Assembly (NCBI GenBank): GCA_038025085.1
Contig: CM076147.1
Coordinates: 749,001-813,000, forward strand
Source of the DNA: Tetragonia tetragonoides
Taxonomy: Eukaryota; Streptophyta; Magnoliopsida; Caryophyllales; Aizoaceae
Length of the DNA stretch: 64,000 nt
Reading direction: 5' to 3'
The notes below the pieces were generated by a model. It did not search any database. It was given only the letters and a program-made list of their open reading frames with translations, and was not told where the DNA came from. The position numbers and the translations under genes were made by a program. Shown here piece by piece: positions 35,151-58,505 of this stretch (position 1 is the first letter of the stretch; each line of letters starts with the position of its first letter).

Positions 35151-35599
35151 AGCAACGGCTGCTGTTGCCTACTTGCCTTGACACTTATTTTGTAGTACTT
35201 TACAAGAATGGGTATAATATACAAAACACTATTGAACCCCAAAGAAGCAATAAACAATAAGCCAAAAAAACATGCAAAAATAAAACGCTGTTACAATAAA
35301 ACAGATCAGTTACCTGGAAATTGGGTTTCCTAGTATATACAAACGAATAACCATTTTGTTACTAGCTAACAAAGTCTGACATCAAAATTTCTAGCAGTGT
35401 TTTAAAAAAGAAAAGGAACAAAGAAGACATTTGTAATTCATTAGATTGACATTAGTGAACAATACACAACATGCTTCAAAACCCAAAAGGGTAGGAAGTG
35501 CATTAGTGCAACACCAAAATTGATTGCCCTAACAAGGACCTCTGGCAGGTAAATCGCAAAGAACACATCTTGAGTGCTCCCCGTACCCACATCTGAAGC

Positions 35600-38500
35600 T
35601 TAAGTGCCATATATATGTCTGTGGATGGGTTGGCTGTCGAGTTTCTTAACAACATCCATCCAAGGTTTATCTACGACTAAGACAGAGCTTTTTGAAGCGT
35701 GTCCAACAAATAAAACAGGATGTCTGAAAGGGAAAAATTCAAAATTCCTTCTACCAAATAGTTTAATTCCCGAATCAGACTGTTGCAACTTCCGCTTTAA
35801 CCTTCCATTGGAACTGATTAGCTTCTTTGAGACAGAGTCGAATCCATTGATCATGTCACTAGTGATAACATTGCTACTATCATCTCGATCAACAGGCATT
35901 CCAAAATCAATCAAGCACATAGCCCTGTATCACACAAGTTGACCATCATCAGATTTGCAAGAAGGCATCAGGTTCAACATTTATCCTATCAAAGCTAGAG
36001 ACTTTACGAAAGGGGACTATATTAAAGGCAGGCAGCAAAACTCAAGATAGAAACAGGTCGAAAATAGCAAGGATTATGTAACCATGGCACCCCACCCCAG
36101 CTCAAAAAAAGCAGAAGAAGACACCAAGAGGTTCCTGCCGCAATGGTTGACTTTGCCACGACCAGCGTACGGTGTCATGTATATCACCTTGTTTAAGGAG
36201 GATGCACCCAACAGTTGGGCCCATCAAACTGGCCTGACTCCTGTGACGCTGGGCAGTTCACCAAAACGGGATCGCATAGAAACTACCCAAAAAAGATTAA
36301 CATAGAGAAAAACAAGATGGCATGACACTTCAAACTGCAATAGCTAATTGACAATAGAGGGAAGCAGCAAAAGAGAGGAACCATTGAAGTTCATTGGGGT
36401 GAGGGTGAAAGAACTATAATGAACTATTGCTTTCAAAACTTGTGACAACTGCCTCGGATAACTTAAATATTGCATTTTGCAGTAAGAGCAAAGATTAAAA
36501 CCGAAGCAAAACTAGTTATGACTTTTGAATTGAACTCTCTAATAAATACGTAAAACAGAGCAACGTCTACAATATCCTATAATTTCTGCCCCTAGTGGTG
36601 AATGAATAACCTTTTTCTGTTAAGGCAGGAAATCAAATGAGAAAAATAGCTCCTCAGTTGGTCGCTTTATACAATCACTGTTTTGCTCTTCAAAAGGAAG
36701 GTGCAAGTGAATGATGACCGAGGCACCTCCTGCTACGTCATGTTCAGGCTTGTGTTCAAGAGCGAACATATCAAACTAACTGAACAACCAGCGCAAGCAC
36801 TAGCCCCTTCAACGTAGCACCATCAAGGGGCAAGTATAGTTCCTAGAAGCAAGCAGACACAAGGCATGGGGGGGAGGATGAGGAATCGAACCCATGACCT
36901 TGCCTTACCCAACCACTTGGGAGTAAGCTTGGAAACAGTTGACCACCACGGCACCACCCTTGATGGTGGCTTTGTACCATCACTTGAACAAGCACAAGAT
37001 CTGTTGCTCCTAGTTGCTTCCCTCAGCATACATAGAGCTCCTAGTACAATTGTATGTTCTACTTGAAAAAGAAACAGGCAAGTGGCTATTTACCACCCCA
37101 TTTTCCCCACATTAAGTGTCTCTTTGTAATTTATAACTGGCTGGTGCTTAAGAAGTTTCTCACTATGAAGCACGGACACCTTGCTTGGGCAGCGTGTCCC
37201 GTGTCGGACACCGAAAACAACACGACACTCCAGGACACGCCAAAAAAACGTTTGGGACACGTTTCCAAATTGAAGACAGTGCCCAGGCTTGCAAAAACGC
37301 AAAAGGACACTCTGAGACACTCAAGGACACCGCTTGGACACCCACGGGACACTGCTGGCCCATTTTTCAATGAATAAAATAAAGAAAAGAAGTAATGAAA
37401 CCTAACTTTAGTCTTTCTCCTCGACTTCTCTCTCCTTAATTCCTCTGTGCTCTGGCTGCCATGGTTGTGGCCGCTACTACACAGCGACAATAGCTGCTTA
37501 ACGTGCCCCATGTCTCATCTTTCTCTTCGGTCCGTAACAATCTATGTTATTAAATTATTAATTGATATTAGAAATTGGTAACTGTCATTTTTCTTTTTAG
37601 GTTTTTTGGATTTTTTTATTTTTAAAATATTATTGTCCAGCGTGTCCCGTGTCCTGAAAATTTGGGATTTGGCGCTTCGCAGTGTCCGTGTCGTGTCCGT
37701 GTCGGTATCTGTTTCGGTGTCCGTGCACCATAGGTTTCTCAGGAAAAGAGAGAAGCGACAAAGCTATCAGACAAAACACATGAGCATCCAGAGAAGCAGC
37801 AAGGTAAGGAAAACTCACCTTGAACTATATACGATAACAGAAGATGAACTTGCAGATGGTGAAAACGAGAGCCCAATGACCTCGCCAGGGAACTCCTGGA
37901 ACCTCCGAGGTAAGGCAAAGGAGTTATTTCTCGACCATTCACCCAACTGCTTTTTCTCCACATCAAATGCATAGACCTGATTCGATGAAGTTGTGATTAG
38001 GAGCACATTGTTACTTTGAGGAGGAAACCCGCCAGCAGTAACAGATGCACCATCCAATCTTGATATAAACCAATGTTGCCTGTCACCAAAAAAAAGAAAA
38101 ATAACAAGTGTAAGAAATCATCAAGCACGCAGTCATAGTAGCAAGACAATTTAAAACATATAAGCTGCTCATTGGAGCACAATAAGTAAAGTTTGATTCA
38201 AAATTAAAAGTTCACAAGAATTTTCTCCATTATAGCAAACATTATATAACAATTACCAATCGGATAGACAAAAAAATTGCAAGGTTACTGGAACTTGTTC
38301 CAATAGGCAAAGCATCCAGCAAGTGATCGTGCATCAAGCAAAGCGAGATAGTCTTCTGGGTTAGGATTTGTACAAGACCTAACTATCCATATGTCACCAT
38401 TGAGTTTATAATGTATGAATGATATCCATACAACATCAGTCTTTAAATCTTTCGATATCAGGATACATTTGGTAGACAAAATTTGGCAAATGAAATATTA

Positions 38501-41500
38501 AGTTGCAGTCTTGCAGACAGGGAGTCAGGGGGTACTGGTTTGAGGAAGTCAGAAAACAATTTTTTTTTTTTATTGCAAGTCTTATGCTTCCAGCCATTAT
38601 AGGAACACTACAATATCACCCAAATGACAATACATTTATCATACTCCTTTTTATTTACACAGGAATTATTTCAGTTGAATCACGAGTCAGAAAACAGATT
38701 AGTAATGATGATGTAACTGGTATTCTCATACATATTGATCAGGAATTCACAAATGCAAGTAATAATATGAGGCCCTTAATAGATAAATAAATAAATAAAT
38801 AAGGAACTCAATTGATAGTTTCATGCAACGTCCTACCTTTGAATCTCCATGTTGAAGACATATATATCCCCAAAGCAATTAACAGCAGCCAGCCACTGCC
38901 CATCAGAGCTGGTGAACAATTTTGTAATAGGCGGCTCGCTGGGTGGAAAACTCTCGTCTTGTGTCTTACGACAAGGTGTGAAAACATGCACTAGTTCTGT
39001 GGAAACCACGTCTACAATCTGCACGTGAAGGTATAAAGAAATTAAAGAAAAAAACACATTCTCATGCTTCAGTGCTTTCGATTCTCAATTCCCGCATGAA
39101 TAAATGTATCTTATACAAACAAAGAGCCTAAATCAAGATTTTAGATCCAGAATTTCACTATTAGTTTTACTATGGATGCCACGTATGAGTGAAACATAGT
39201 ATATATACATATATATAGAACAGCAATCATACAATACCTAACATCAGTCTAAGAAAAACTACTATATTCCATTTTTTCGTGAAGAATCTTCAAATAAGGC
39301 CACCGGACCACCCTGGTAAGAAATAAAAGTACGTTCCAGCAGAAGGGGGCAAGTAACAAAGCCAGCATAGGGCCAAAAGCCTAGAACCACCACCCTGATA
39401 CCTCCTCAAAATGGTATAACAGTCACTGGGCCTAAGTCCTGGTAATGATATTGGAAGGCAGTACTAAGAATGCTCCTGAACATAGCTGTAATTTCGGTTC
39501 ATGTATGATATAAAAATGGTGATATCAAATAGAATAAATCTCAAAAATACACCATATCTTTTACTCATTGACTAACTTCCAAAATTCAATTGACTGAAAT
39601 AAACTTGGCAAATAACACTACGCGGTGATTACGTATATGAAAAATAGTATTTGTGCATCACAATGTAGTCTTCACACACACACACACACACACACGCACA
39701 CACACACACACACACACACAAAAAAAAAAAAAAAGGTGGGGGAGGGGGGGGGGGGGCGTAAATGCTTACATATATTCGCCTATCATGTCCTGCAACAATA
39801 AGCTTGGATGAATCAGAAGTAAATGTCATGGCATGAGCATAGGGTAATTTTCCAGGAAGTTGTCTCTTATTGATAATCAATGCACTTTTGCTCCCTTTGC
39901 CACTCTTTAATTCGAATAGACTGGGTTTCATTTGATTGGAAAATGAAAAAAGTGACCCTGAAGGAGAAATAGTGCTACAAGTGATTTTCCCAGACCCTTT
40001 GCTGTTGACACGAGCCAGCAAACTAGTTGACGCAAGTCCTCCAGAAGCCTTGTCATTCATTATGCCATTTCTCAATCGAAGCGAAAGAATATCAACCCTG
40101 CTCGAGGCCTGAACTAGAAGCAATGACATCTGGTTGATAACGGAATTCTGTACCATATGCACCAATACTCTTTGAGGTGCAGGGCAAACATCATGTGGAG
40201 AAAACTTTGTAAACTCATTGGCAGAGTATGCAAATATTTTAGTATCATCACCAGCTGATAGAAGCATTGGGACTCCCAAATGGGCCCATTTGTGGTAACT
40301 GAAATCAACAGGTTTTTCTTTGCGGCGAGCCCTTTTCCCGTTTTCATCAGGAAACAAATCTGACATTGAGAAAGCATCAAGTACACCATTAGGGAGCACG
40401 AACCTAAAGCAGTTACGATACATGGGTATAATCAGAAAACTAAATTTTCTGCACATCATAGATAAGATGGTCCAGTTCGAAGCATATAAACAGACCTTCT
40501 CGGCTAATAGGCACCACCATGGTTAAAGCCCTAATGTCATGTGTATGAGCACTTCTGCTGTCAACATGAATCCAATTCGTCGTGACTTCAGAAGACAACT
40601 CATCCTCATGACTGGTTTCAGAAGCATTAGTTGAGAGCTTATATAGGATTACCTGTGTCAAATAAAAACCATCAGCTAATCATCCATAGCTTCTACGTAT
40701 ATGCATACTAAGAAGGATTCCTGTACCAGTCTCGGTAAGCAGCATGTTACATTTTACAAACAAATCAACACTTAATAAACATAACAGAATAAATAAGATT
40801 TTAAGCAGCAAAACTTACCATCTAAAAATTGAAGTTAAATATCAAACTGAAAGCTCTTCAGATTTTGGGCCAAGTTCTCTCTTACATTCACACAACCTAT
40901 GTCTCTCAGATTCAAGAATCCAAGGATCGGACGTTTGGACCCCTCTAATTTAAGGATATTTTCTTGTTTCTAATCTTATTGCAAGTGTCCGAGTGTCATA
41001 TTGTATCTGCCACAGACTCATTCGCTGAAATGAAGTGTCCGAGTAACATAGCACACAACTACCAAAAGACTGCCATCTCAAGTGCGATAAAATAACGCAG
41101 ACAAGTAATGGACAGCTAACTGCCATCCTCCAAGACCAGGGTCGGGAAAGGTCCGGGAAGCTCCAGAAACATGATCATGTCAATGGCATTTACTTTAAGC
41201 AGACGAAAGCATATAAAAAAGTACAAGAGATCAAGGAAGTGCCACCCAATACGAGTACATCAGGACAGCAACTAATCAATAATTGTCAAGCAGGTGCATT
41301 TATCTCCTACCTTGCCATCAGAGCCAGCAGAAAAGACCCTGTTATGGGAAGGAGCAGCAGCCAAAGCATATGCATCTCCTTTGTGAAGAGAATGAGCCTG
41401 CAAGAGCGTTCCATGCTGAACATCCCAAAACTGAACACTACCCGTACTATCAGCACTAACAAGCACCCCACACCTGAGGTTAAAAGGAATAGGAAATGAA

Positions 41501-43526
41501 GCAAATGTGCCACTTCATAACATGATAGTTTGATACAGAAGAAATATAGCCCATCACAGTCTAAAATAATAAAGGTCATGCCAATTTTACCTTAGTGCTA
41601 TCAATGACCACACACAAAGATCTGCCCCAGAACCCAAACCTCCAAGTCCAACAGTAATCCTATACAGCTCATGCCCACGTTTTGCATCCCAACATCTTAT
41701 GTACCTGCAGAATGCAAAACGTAAAAATAAACATATCACTAGGTTCCCAGAATGGACTAAGAGATGAGACCATAATTCCTTCTACAGTTCTAACAGATTC
41801 TGCCAAACTGGAGTCAAAGAAGACATACCCATCACTACTTCCTGAATAGATCAAATTTCCATCTGGACTCCAGGTCAAACTAAGAGCTCTCCCTAAATAA
41901 AATAAACAAGTATGGTGAACACCCATGAAAAATTTACTCATTTAACAAAAAATAGCTACCAGAGTCAAGGAAAGAGCTCTCACCACTAACCCTAGGCAAG
42001 GATTTATGGTACATCAACTCATCAGCCTCCGAGATAGTATACAATCTCACGCAACCATCATCACAAGCAAGTGCTATACGGCGATTCTCAACTAATGACC
42101 CGTCGTGAAGCTCAACTGAATCGTCATCATCACTCTCACTACTCTCACTACCATTTTCATCACTACATCTATCGGTCACAACCCCATTCCCATTGCTATG
42201 TGAGTCCTGATGTTCAACATCCACACTGCGGATCTCAGAAGGTTCCAATGCCATTTGCCATATAGATGCCCCAACTGATTCTAGCACAACCTACCAATAC
42301 AAAACATAGATGATAAATTATGTTCAAATCCATGGATACATGTTCAAGGAGATATGAATATCGGTGAAATAGCTGCCTTATCAAATTAGCGCTCAAGTAA
42401 ATAAAAGAAGTCCAAACGCAACCTACAAGATGAATGAAAGCACAAGGCTAAATGATATTGTAGCAACCTATTCCAGGTTCTTAAATCCCCTCTTTTCAAA
42501 CAACTATATCCACCCTCTACTGCTTATATATTTTGTACGAGGAAAGTAGTGCTCCAATTGACTAAAGGTTGGTTGGACTCCTTACCAAAGAGCTCTTACT
42601 GATTTAACTTTTCTATTTCTTTTGGGTATCCGAACTTTGCCCGAATAATCCCATGGGCTCTGAAGTTAATGACCAAAAAAACCTCCATCAGTCCTGAGCT
42701 ACCCACCCAAGGTTAGCTCTTACTTAAGAACTATCAATAGAAGTAGGGACTCATAGCTAATGCTTAGGTAGCTTGAGCTGAATTACGATGCGAAATTGCC
42801 TCCCTGGCTAACTTACTAACATATCCAACACTGACGCTACATTCCAATTGCAGTGTTACTTACAGTAACTTTCAGTCATTATAAACAATGCAATTAACAA
42901 GCCAGTTGTTGATCAATCTTCTTCAATTAAAAATGTTGAAAGAAAATCAACTTAAAACACATAAACAAACATACAAATAAAATCGCAGTTATCAAATGAA
43001 AAACAGCAAAAAAACAAACCATACCTTTTGGTTTAAGGTGTAAAGATCCCACTCGGAAACCGACCCATCAATACTAGACGAAAACAACCTCCCGGAAGGC
43101 GCATCTTTGGAGCTCGTACGACACCAAACAAGCGACGAAATTCTCGACTTAGGATCTCCATGTATTGTCTAAATACGCAACAAACAACAACCACCATATC
43201 AAAATACAAACGGCCAAAAAATTAGGTATTATTATTACCAATATTTTTACCGCAAACAAGATATGGTGATTGATTGATTGATATAATAATGATAATAATT
43301 CAAATTCGAAATCGAAATCGAATATGAATTGAATTATATTGGAAATAGGAATTACCAATTGGCAGTTCCAGCCTACAGAACCAGGAGAGACGAGCCAAAT
43401 CTCGAGAGAGCCATCTTCTCGAGCAGCTGCGACTTGAGAGTCATCGGCACTGGTGGCTAGAGCGACAACTGCCGATGGTTTCCAATCGATACTCTCGCTT
43501 GAGCTGGTTGTATATTGTTCAAGCAT
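35600..43526 (-). CDS. UTP4: UTP4/Cirhin (PCN) WD40 protein of the SSU processome, 11 exons
   Basis: Minus-strand exons: 43526-43356, 43168-43025, 42290-41960, 41892-41829, 41704-41591, 41473-41311, 40652-40496, 40359-39770, 39018-38837, 38079-37819, 35924-35600. All introns are GT-AG, the frame is continuous, and the product is 833 residues. It matches plant Cirhin/UTP4, called POPCORN in Arabidopsis. UTP4 is a nucleolar WD-repeat protein of the t-UTP subcomplex needed for 18S rRNA processing. Seen in order: [36 protein letters not shown], an acidic Glu/Ser/Asp segment (about 149-170), [92 protein letters not shown], and a basic C-terminal exon ending RHIYGT, like the family's GT end. The start at 43526 (MLEQY) fits plant homologues; an upstream in-frame ATG at 43622 adds an unlikely 32 residues. 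The last intron (1.9 kb) holds transposon debris. Confidence 0.94.
36800..36957 (-). mobile_element. tRNA-derived SINE candidate in UTP4 intron 10
   Basis: On the minus strand GGTGCCGTGGTGGTCAACT (near 36957-36939) resembles an A box. About 50 bp on, GGGTTCGATTCC (36893-36882) is a perfect B box. The spacing is tRNA-like, but the sequence does not fold as a full tRNA, so I read it as a SINE head. The 3' end and duplications are unclear. Confidence 0.5.
37170..37726. mobile_element. DNA-transposon-like element, GTGTCC-rich ends, UTP4 intron 10
   Basis: Perfect 11-bp inverted ends GCACGGACACC (37170-37180) and GGTGTCCGTGC (37716-37726). Subterminal regions at both ends are dense in CGTGTCC/GGACACG words (for example 37193-37260 and 37636-37710), as in hAT or Mutator non-autonomous elements. 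No convincing exact target duplication was found and there is no transposase. The core includes T-rich filler. Confidence 0.6.
39674..39756. repeat. (CA)n, poly-A and poly-G microsatellites in UTP4 intron 8
   Basis: A CA/CG dinucleotide run (39674-39720), an A run (39720-39734) and G runs (39737-39756) are stacked directly next to the splice donor at 39769. This is a likely hot spot for length polymorphism. Confidence 0.9.
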
Positions 43527-43751
43527 ATTTTCTAGGGTTACAATGGCAGGGAGGAGAGAGAAAGAGAGAGTGTGTGGAAACGAGAGGAGAGAGAGAATGA
43601 GATACGATGGGGCATGAAACAAACTAACAGAGGAGAGACGGAAGTGAAGAGAATGGCGACTCCAGGAACAATTTAGGTTTTTTTGAGGGTTTAAGCTATG
43701 CTAGGGTCATGATTAAAATAAAAATAAAAATGTAAAAACAGAGCTGTACCC

Positions 43752-43795
43752 GCCCACCCGGCCCGCCCGCGTTTCGGGCGGGTAATCGGGCTTCC
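43752..43795. repeat. GC-rich inverted repeat upstream of UTP4
   Basis: CCCGCCCGCGTTTCGGGCGGG is an inverted repeat (CCCGCCCG / CGGGCGGG) followed by TAATCGGGC. It sits in an otherwise AT-rich region about 230 bp upstream of the UTP4 ATG. Such CGGGCGGGT words are common in plant repeats, so it may be a transposon piece rather than a regulatory site. Confidence 0.6.
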
Positions 43796-44759
43796 AAATT
43801 AGCCAATGTCGCAATATTTATTTATTTTTTGTCTCGTAGAAGTTTTTGCGTTTTTTGTACCACTTAATATTTTGAGATCCACGCAACTGTGATAAAAAAA
43901 TTTCAAAATATTATTTTTGATGATAGAATTTAAAAATTACAACTAGCGAAACAGTACGAAAACATTGCAAAATATCAAAATAATAGATAATTGGGTCATT
44001 TGTTGCAACAAGTTCGATCTTTGTCTCAGACCGCGCTCAAATTCGTAGGCTTTGTTATGGACTAGTGACCCAAAGAAAAAAAAAATTTACACAAATTTTT
44101 GTATGAGGTCGTCTCAACGTGGGGCATCTCAAACAAGCCTGACATCATGTTGATGTCAGACTTGGCTATAGAGGTGGTCTCATGTTGAGCCGGGCTCATT
44201 TTAGACCCATTATTTTTTTATAGGTGTACATTATACACGATCTCTGCTTAAGCTAGAAGAGTCCCTCACCAACTCATCTAAGTGCTTGTTGGTGAGCAAA
44301 AACTACTTTATAGACGTTAAAATTTATGAAGTTGAATTTGTAACCAAACTTTAAGAAGAAAAAAAGTTGAAACCCAATACATCGCACGGGTCCTAAATCA
44401 ATAATGTTATAGTTTTTTTTGCTATGCCAATAATATTATAGTTGTATGTTCTAATTTTTCTCCCTTAGTACCTTATCTTACACTTGAAGAGTTCCTATCC
44501 ACCCAATATCAAAGTCAAACTGGCCAGGTTGATCATGAGCCAATTGCCTATGCTGCTAAATTACTCCTCTCAGTCGCGTCCTCTGCCAAATTATGCCCTA
44601 CACTTTATCATTACCTACCCCTTCAATAATCCCTTCCTGGGAATGCAAGAACGGGTCTCTGTGCCCGACCTTCTTTCTGTATAAATTGTCCCAGAGCAAT
44701 AATATTAAGCTCATCAGAATTTGCAAGAAATGGCCAACTAGTATAACATTTCATTGCAG
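43796..44759. other. Region between UTP4 and the fragment at 44760
   Basis: Contains family B MITE copy 3 (44101-44195). After an acceptor-like CTCCCTTAG at 44460-44468, a frame reads PYLTLEEFLSTQY and stays open for about 50 codons before stopping. I do not recognise it, and it does not supply the missing first exon of the next feature. Confidence 0.35.
44101..44195. repeat. Palindromic MITE family B, copy 3
   Basis: The left part GTATGAGGTCGTCTCAACG and the right part (reverse complement GGCTCAACATGAGACCACCT) are complementary. Inside is a clean hairpin: CTGACATCA, TGT, TGATGTCAG. Confidence 0.6.
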
Positions 44760-45374
44760 GGCACGAAGAAGGGTGAGATATGAACCTGCTGAAGAAGACG
44801 ATGACGACGACGAAGATGATGACGTGGGTTACAATGAAGAATTAGCAATGTTAGAAATGTACAGCCAAAAGGCAAGAGATGAAGCACTCCTTGTTACTGC
44901 CGAGGTAGATGACCAAGAAGCACAAGTCCTCATCTTTAAGGTGATCCACATTCTTCTCCACTCTTGCTTAATTAAGCATTTATAGGGTATTAATCTATTA
45001 GGATGTATTTTTTTTTCCACTCAAGTAAAGTAAATAGTAATATGTGAGAGAAAACGTAATTATCAACAAAATATGTGTGACACAATAAATATAGGGTATA
45101 TGGTAGAACGTAAAACAACACGCCCACGGTATCCCATTTTAAACTTTAAGAAAAAACATATATTGGTTATTCGTGTCTTTATGATTGTACATTTATTTTT
45201 CAGGGTTTCTCGTCATGTTTGAGTTATGAGACTTCATCTGATCCATCAAAAAGTGTTCTTCCACAAAAAGCAATGATCAAATTCATAGATAGGATTAGGG
45301 GTCCTTTCGATCCAACCAACATTAAATATATTGAGAAGGGCTTAACATGGAAGATCTTCAAAAGTCGTCTCTAA
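44760..45374 (+). pseudogene. Two exons of a conserved plant protein, first exon missing
   Basis: Exons 44760-44940 and 45204-45374, with a good acceptor (TTTCATTGCAG) before the first, a GT-AG intron between, and a stop at 45372-45374. The product part reads ARRRVRYEPAEEDDDDDED, then NEELAMLEMYSQKARDEALLV, DDQEAQVLIFKGFSSCLSY, SVLPQKAMIKFIDRIRGPFD, and ends KIFKSRL. It looks like the C-terminal two-thirds of a small, conserved, probably plastid-targeted plant protein. I recall similar sequences but no assigned function. I find no ATG-containing exon encoding a transit peptide between the UTP4 start and 44760. Either the first exon is unrecognised or diverged, or this is a 5'-truncated gene copy. 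The coding frame itself is intact. Confidence 0.55.
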
Positions 45375-45688
45375 TCCAGCTATGTATTTATTCAAGTGAT
45401 AAATTCTGCTTTATTCTATAATGTGATTATAGGATTCAAAGGGATGAGTATAATACAATTTCTCAATTTCTTATAGTCCCATCATACAACAAGTCTCGAC
45501 TCTCTTAATGATCATTTTTGTTATGTTTTGAGCATATTCTAATTTTTTAATTGCCTTTTTACGGTTTACAAGACACGACTTTAAGGTAAATAATAGTAAA
45601 TGTATGAAAATAAACTTATAAAAATATCATTTTTAAAAAGAATTATTGAAAATGAATCTAATAAGAGTATTTAGCCGAAAATCAAAAG
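45375..45688. other. 3' flank, AT-rich, nothing recognised
   Basis: Probable 3' UTR of the preceding fragment, then plain AT-rich sequence up to the tandem repeat. Confidence 0.4.
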
Positions 45689-46530
45689 CTATAATAATTC
45701 ACGTTTTTGGGCTTCCGAGAGGCCCCGAAACGAATGTGGATATTTCCGCACCACGTTGCACGGGACACCCTTAGGGAACATAAGAGTCACCCGGGGTCCG
45801 TTATCGGGTCCCTGATAAGCTTGTCAGGGCGTTTTTATGGGACACCAAGCAATGTAAGGGCTTGAACACCGAAGGCATGGGTGATATCGATGTTCACGGA
45901 TCTGAATAACCCTCCCGGGACACCAAGAGTCATCTAGGGTCATAATATACGCCCTAGAGAAGTTTGGGCAAAACTGACACCCGGGCCCCCGGAAGCCGAA
46001 GACGAAGGCTATAATCCACGTTTTTTAGGTTTCCGAGAGGGCCCAGAACGAACGTGGATATTTTCGCACCACATCGCACGGAACACCCTTAGGGGACATG
46101 GGAGGCCCTCGAGGTCGCTTATTTGGTCCCTGATAGGCTTGGTCCGCTTGGAAGGGCGTTTTACGGGACACTAGTGTAAAAGTTGGAACACCAAATGAAT
46201 GGGTGATATCAAAGTTCGGGGATCCGGATGAGCCTCCCAGGGTACCGAAGTTCCTTTAGGGTCATAATAGACCCCCCGGAAAAGTTTAGGCAAAAATGGC
46301 ACTCGGGCCTCGGGAAGCCGAAAACGAAGGGTATCCATGTTTTTTGGGCTTCCAGCCAGGCCTCAGAACGAAAGAATATTTTCGCACCACATCGCATGGA
46401 ACACCCCTAGGGAACATGGGAGACCCTTGGGGTCGCTTATCCTATCCCTGATAGGCTTAGAAGGGCGTTTTACGATACAATGGTGTAAGAGTCAGTACAC
46501 CAAAGACATGGATGATATGAAAGTTACAGG
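45689..46530. repeat. 320-bp satellite-like tandem repeat, 2.6 units
   Basis: Units start at 45689, 46009 and 46329, each with a CACGTTTTT-like block, CTTCCGAGAGG, a CGCACCAC block, GGGACACCCTTAGGGAACAT, CCCTGATAGGCTT and GGGCGTTTTACG. The third unit is partial and ends near GAAAGTTACAGG. The units are GC-richer than their surroundings, and open frames on both strands are side effects. It may be a short satellite array or the internal array of a larger element. Confidence 0.85.
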
Positions 46531-47105
46531 TTGACCACTGAATGGGCAAGGTTTAACCCAAATAATTACCGGTACCACTAGGTTTGGGTTCAATCTACTT
46601 AGGTAGAGATTTCGACCACTATACTGTATACTCATTCAGCCAATTAAACTGGAAAGGAGAAAGAGGTTACAGTAGTAGATTACAAGGGAACCAAAGCAAA
46701 ATCCAGCTAGAGTCAAAGTTTTAATACACTAGTAGAAAACATACGCTTACTAATTTGAATATTATGAAAACCCAAAAGTGATATTTATACAAAAGAATTA
46801 CAATGGCAATGAAAGTACCCAAACTGATACAGCTTGAAACTAGAATAATGGCACAACACCATGTTATCTCCATAAACTTGAAAATACTTTTCATTTCGCA
46901 TATATCCTATTGCTCAAAATTGTTGCTCAATGGAGAAATAATCTTTGCTTAGCGCCCCTTGAATTCTGTCATAACAATAACTCTGTGTGCCTGCAAACTG
47001 AATAACTCTGCAAATAGCTTGTTAGAGGGGCTTCATTTTTCGTGTTTGTATTGGTATCTGGAGTGGACAGTATAGGGATAAGAAGAGTGATCCACGAGTA
47101 TGTTT
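46531..47105. other. 3' flank of the DRP1-like gene
   Basis: AT-rich. The 3' UTR of the minus-strand dynamin gene lies here, just left of its stop at 47106. No other feature seen. Confidence 0.45.
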
Positions 47106-58319
<11,214 letters not shown>

Positions 58320-58462
58320 TTCGGTTTGAAATCGCAATGGAGATCAATTAATTAGTTAAAATAAATCTAATTTCGAGATTGAGATTTGGTGAATCGAATT
58401 ATTTGGAGTGAAGAGAGAGTAATGAGAGAGAGGAGTTTAGGAGAGAGAAATGGCGGGGAGAG

Positions 58463-58464
<2 letters not shown>

Positions 58465-58500
<36 letters not shown>
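58465..58500. repeat. (GA)n microsatellite in DRP1-like 5' leader
   Basis: About 18 GA units about 145-180 bp upstream of the dynamin ATG. On the transcript strand this is a CT run. CT-rich tracts are frequent in plant 5' UTRs and core promoters, so it may matter for expression; that is inference. A TTTTTC pentamer-type run follows at 58690-58730. Confidence 0.9.

Positions 58501-58505
<5 letters not shown>

Larger units (their letters stand above)
28816..35599. other. Long intergenic region between SOFL and UTP4
   Basis: No protein-coding gene recognised in about 6.8 kb. Described separately: a tandem repeat (29317-29490), a pyrimidine-rich GC island (30121-30440), a family A repeat (31111-31265) and a Tourist MITE (33509-33816). 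From about 32707 to 33220 the word GCGGAT and its complement recur many times (for example GCGGATAATAGTTCATCCGC), which looks like a degenerate DNA transposon. Homopolymer runs: A at 35111-35148, T at 31568-31589 and 32608-32620. Confidence 0.5.

Noticed and set aside
36882..36957. tRNA gene on the minus strand
   Set aside because: A perfect B box is present but no cloverleaf with matching acceptor stem can be drawn; better explained as a SINE head.
39629..39768. Coding extension after UTP4 exon 8
   Set aside because: The frame runs into CA/G microsatellite sequence; a GTAAGC donor at 39769 ends the exon.
43527..43622. Upstream ATG for UTP4
   Set aside because: Adds 32 hydrophobic residues not expected for the family; MLEQY at 43526 aligns with plant homologues.
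45689..46530. CRISPR-like array
   Set aside because: Units are 320 bp long and contiguous, without short repeats and unique spacers, in a plant genome.
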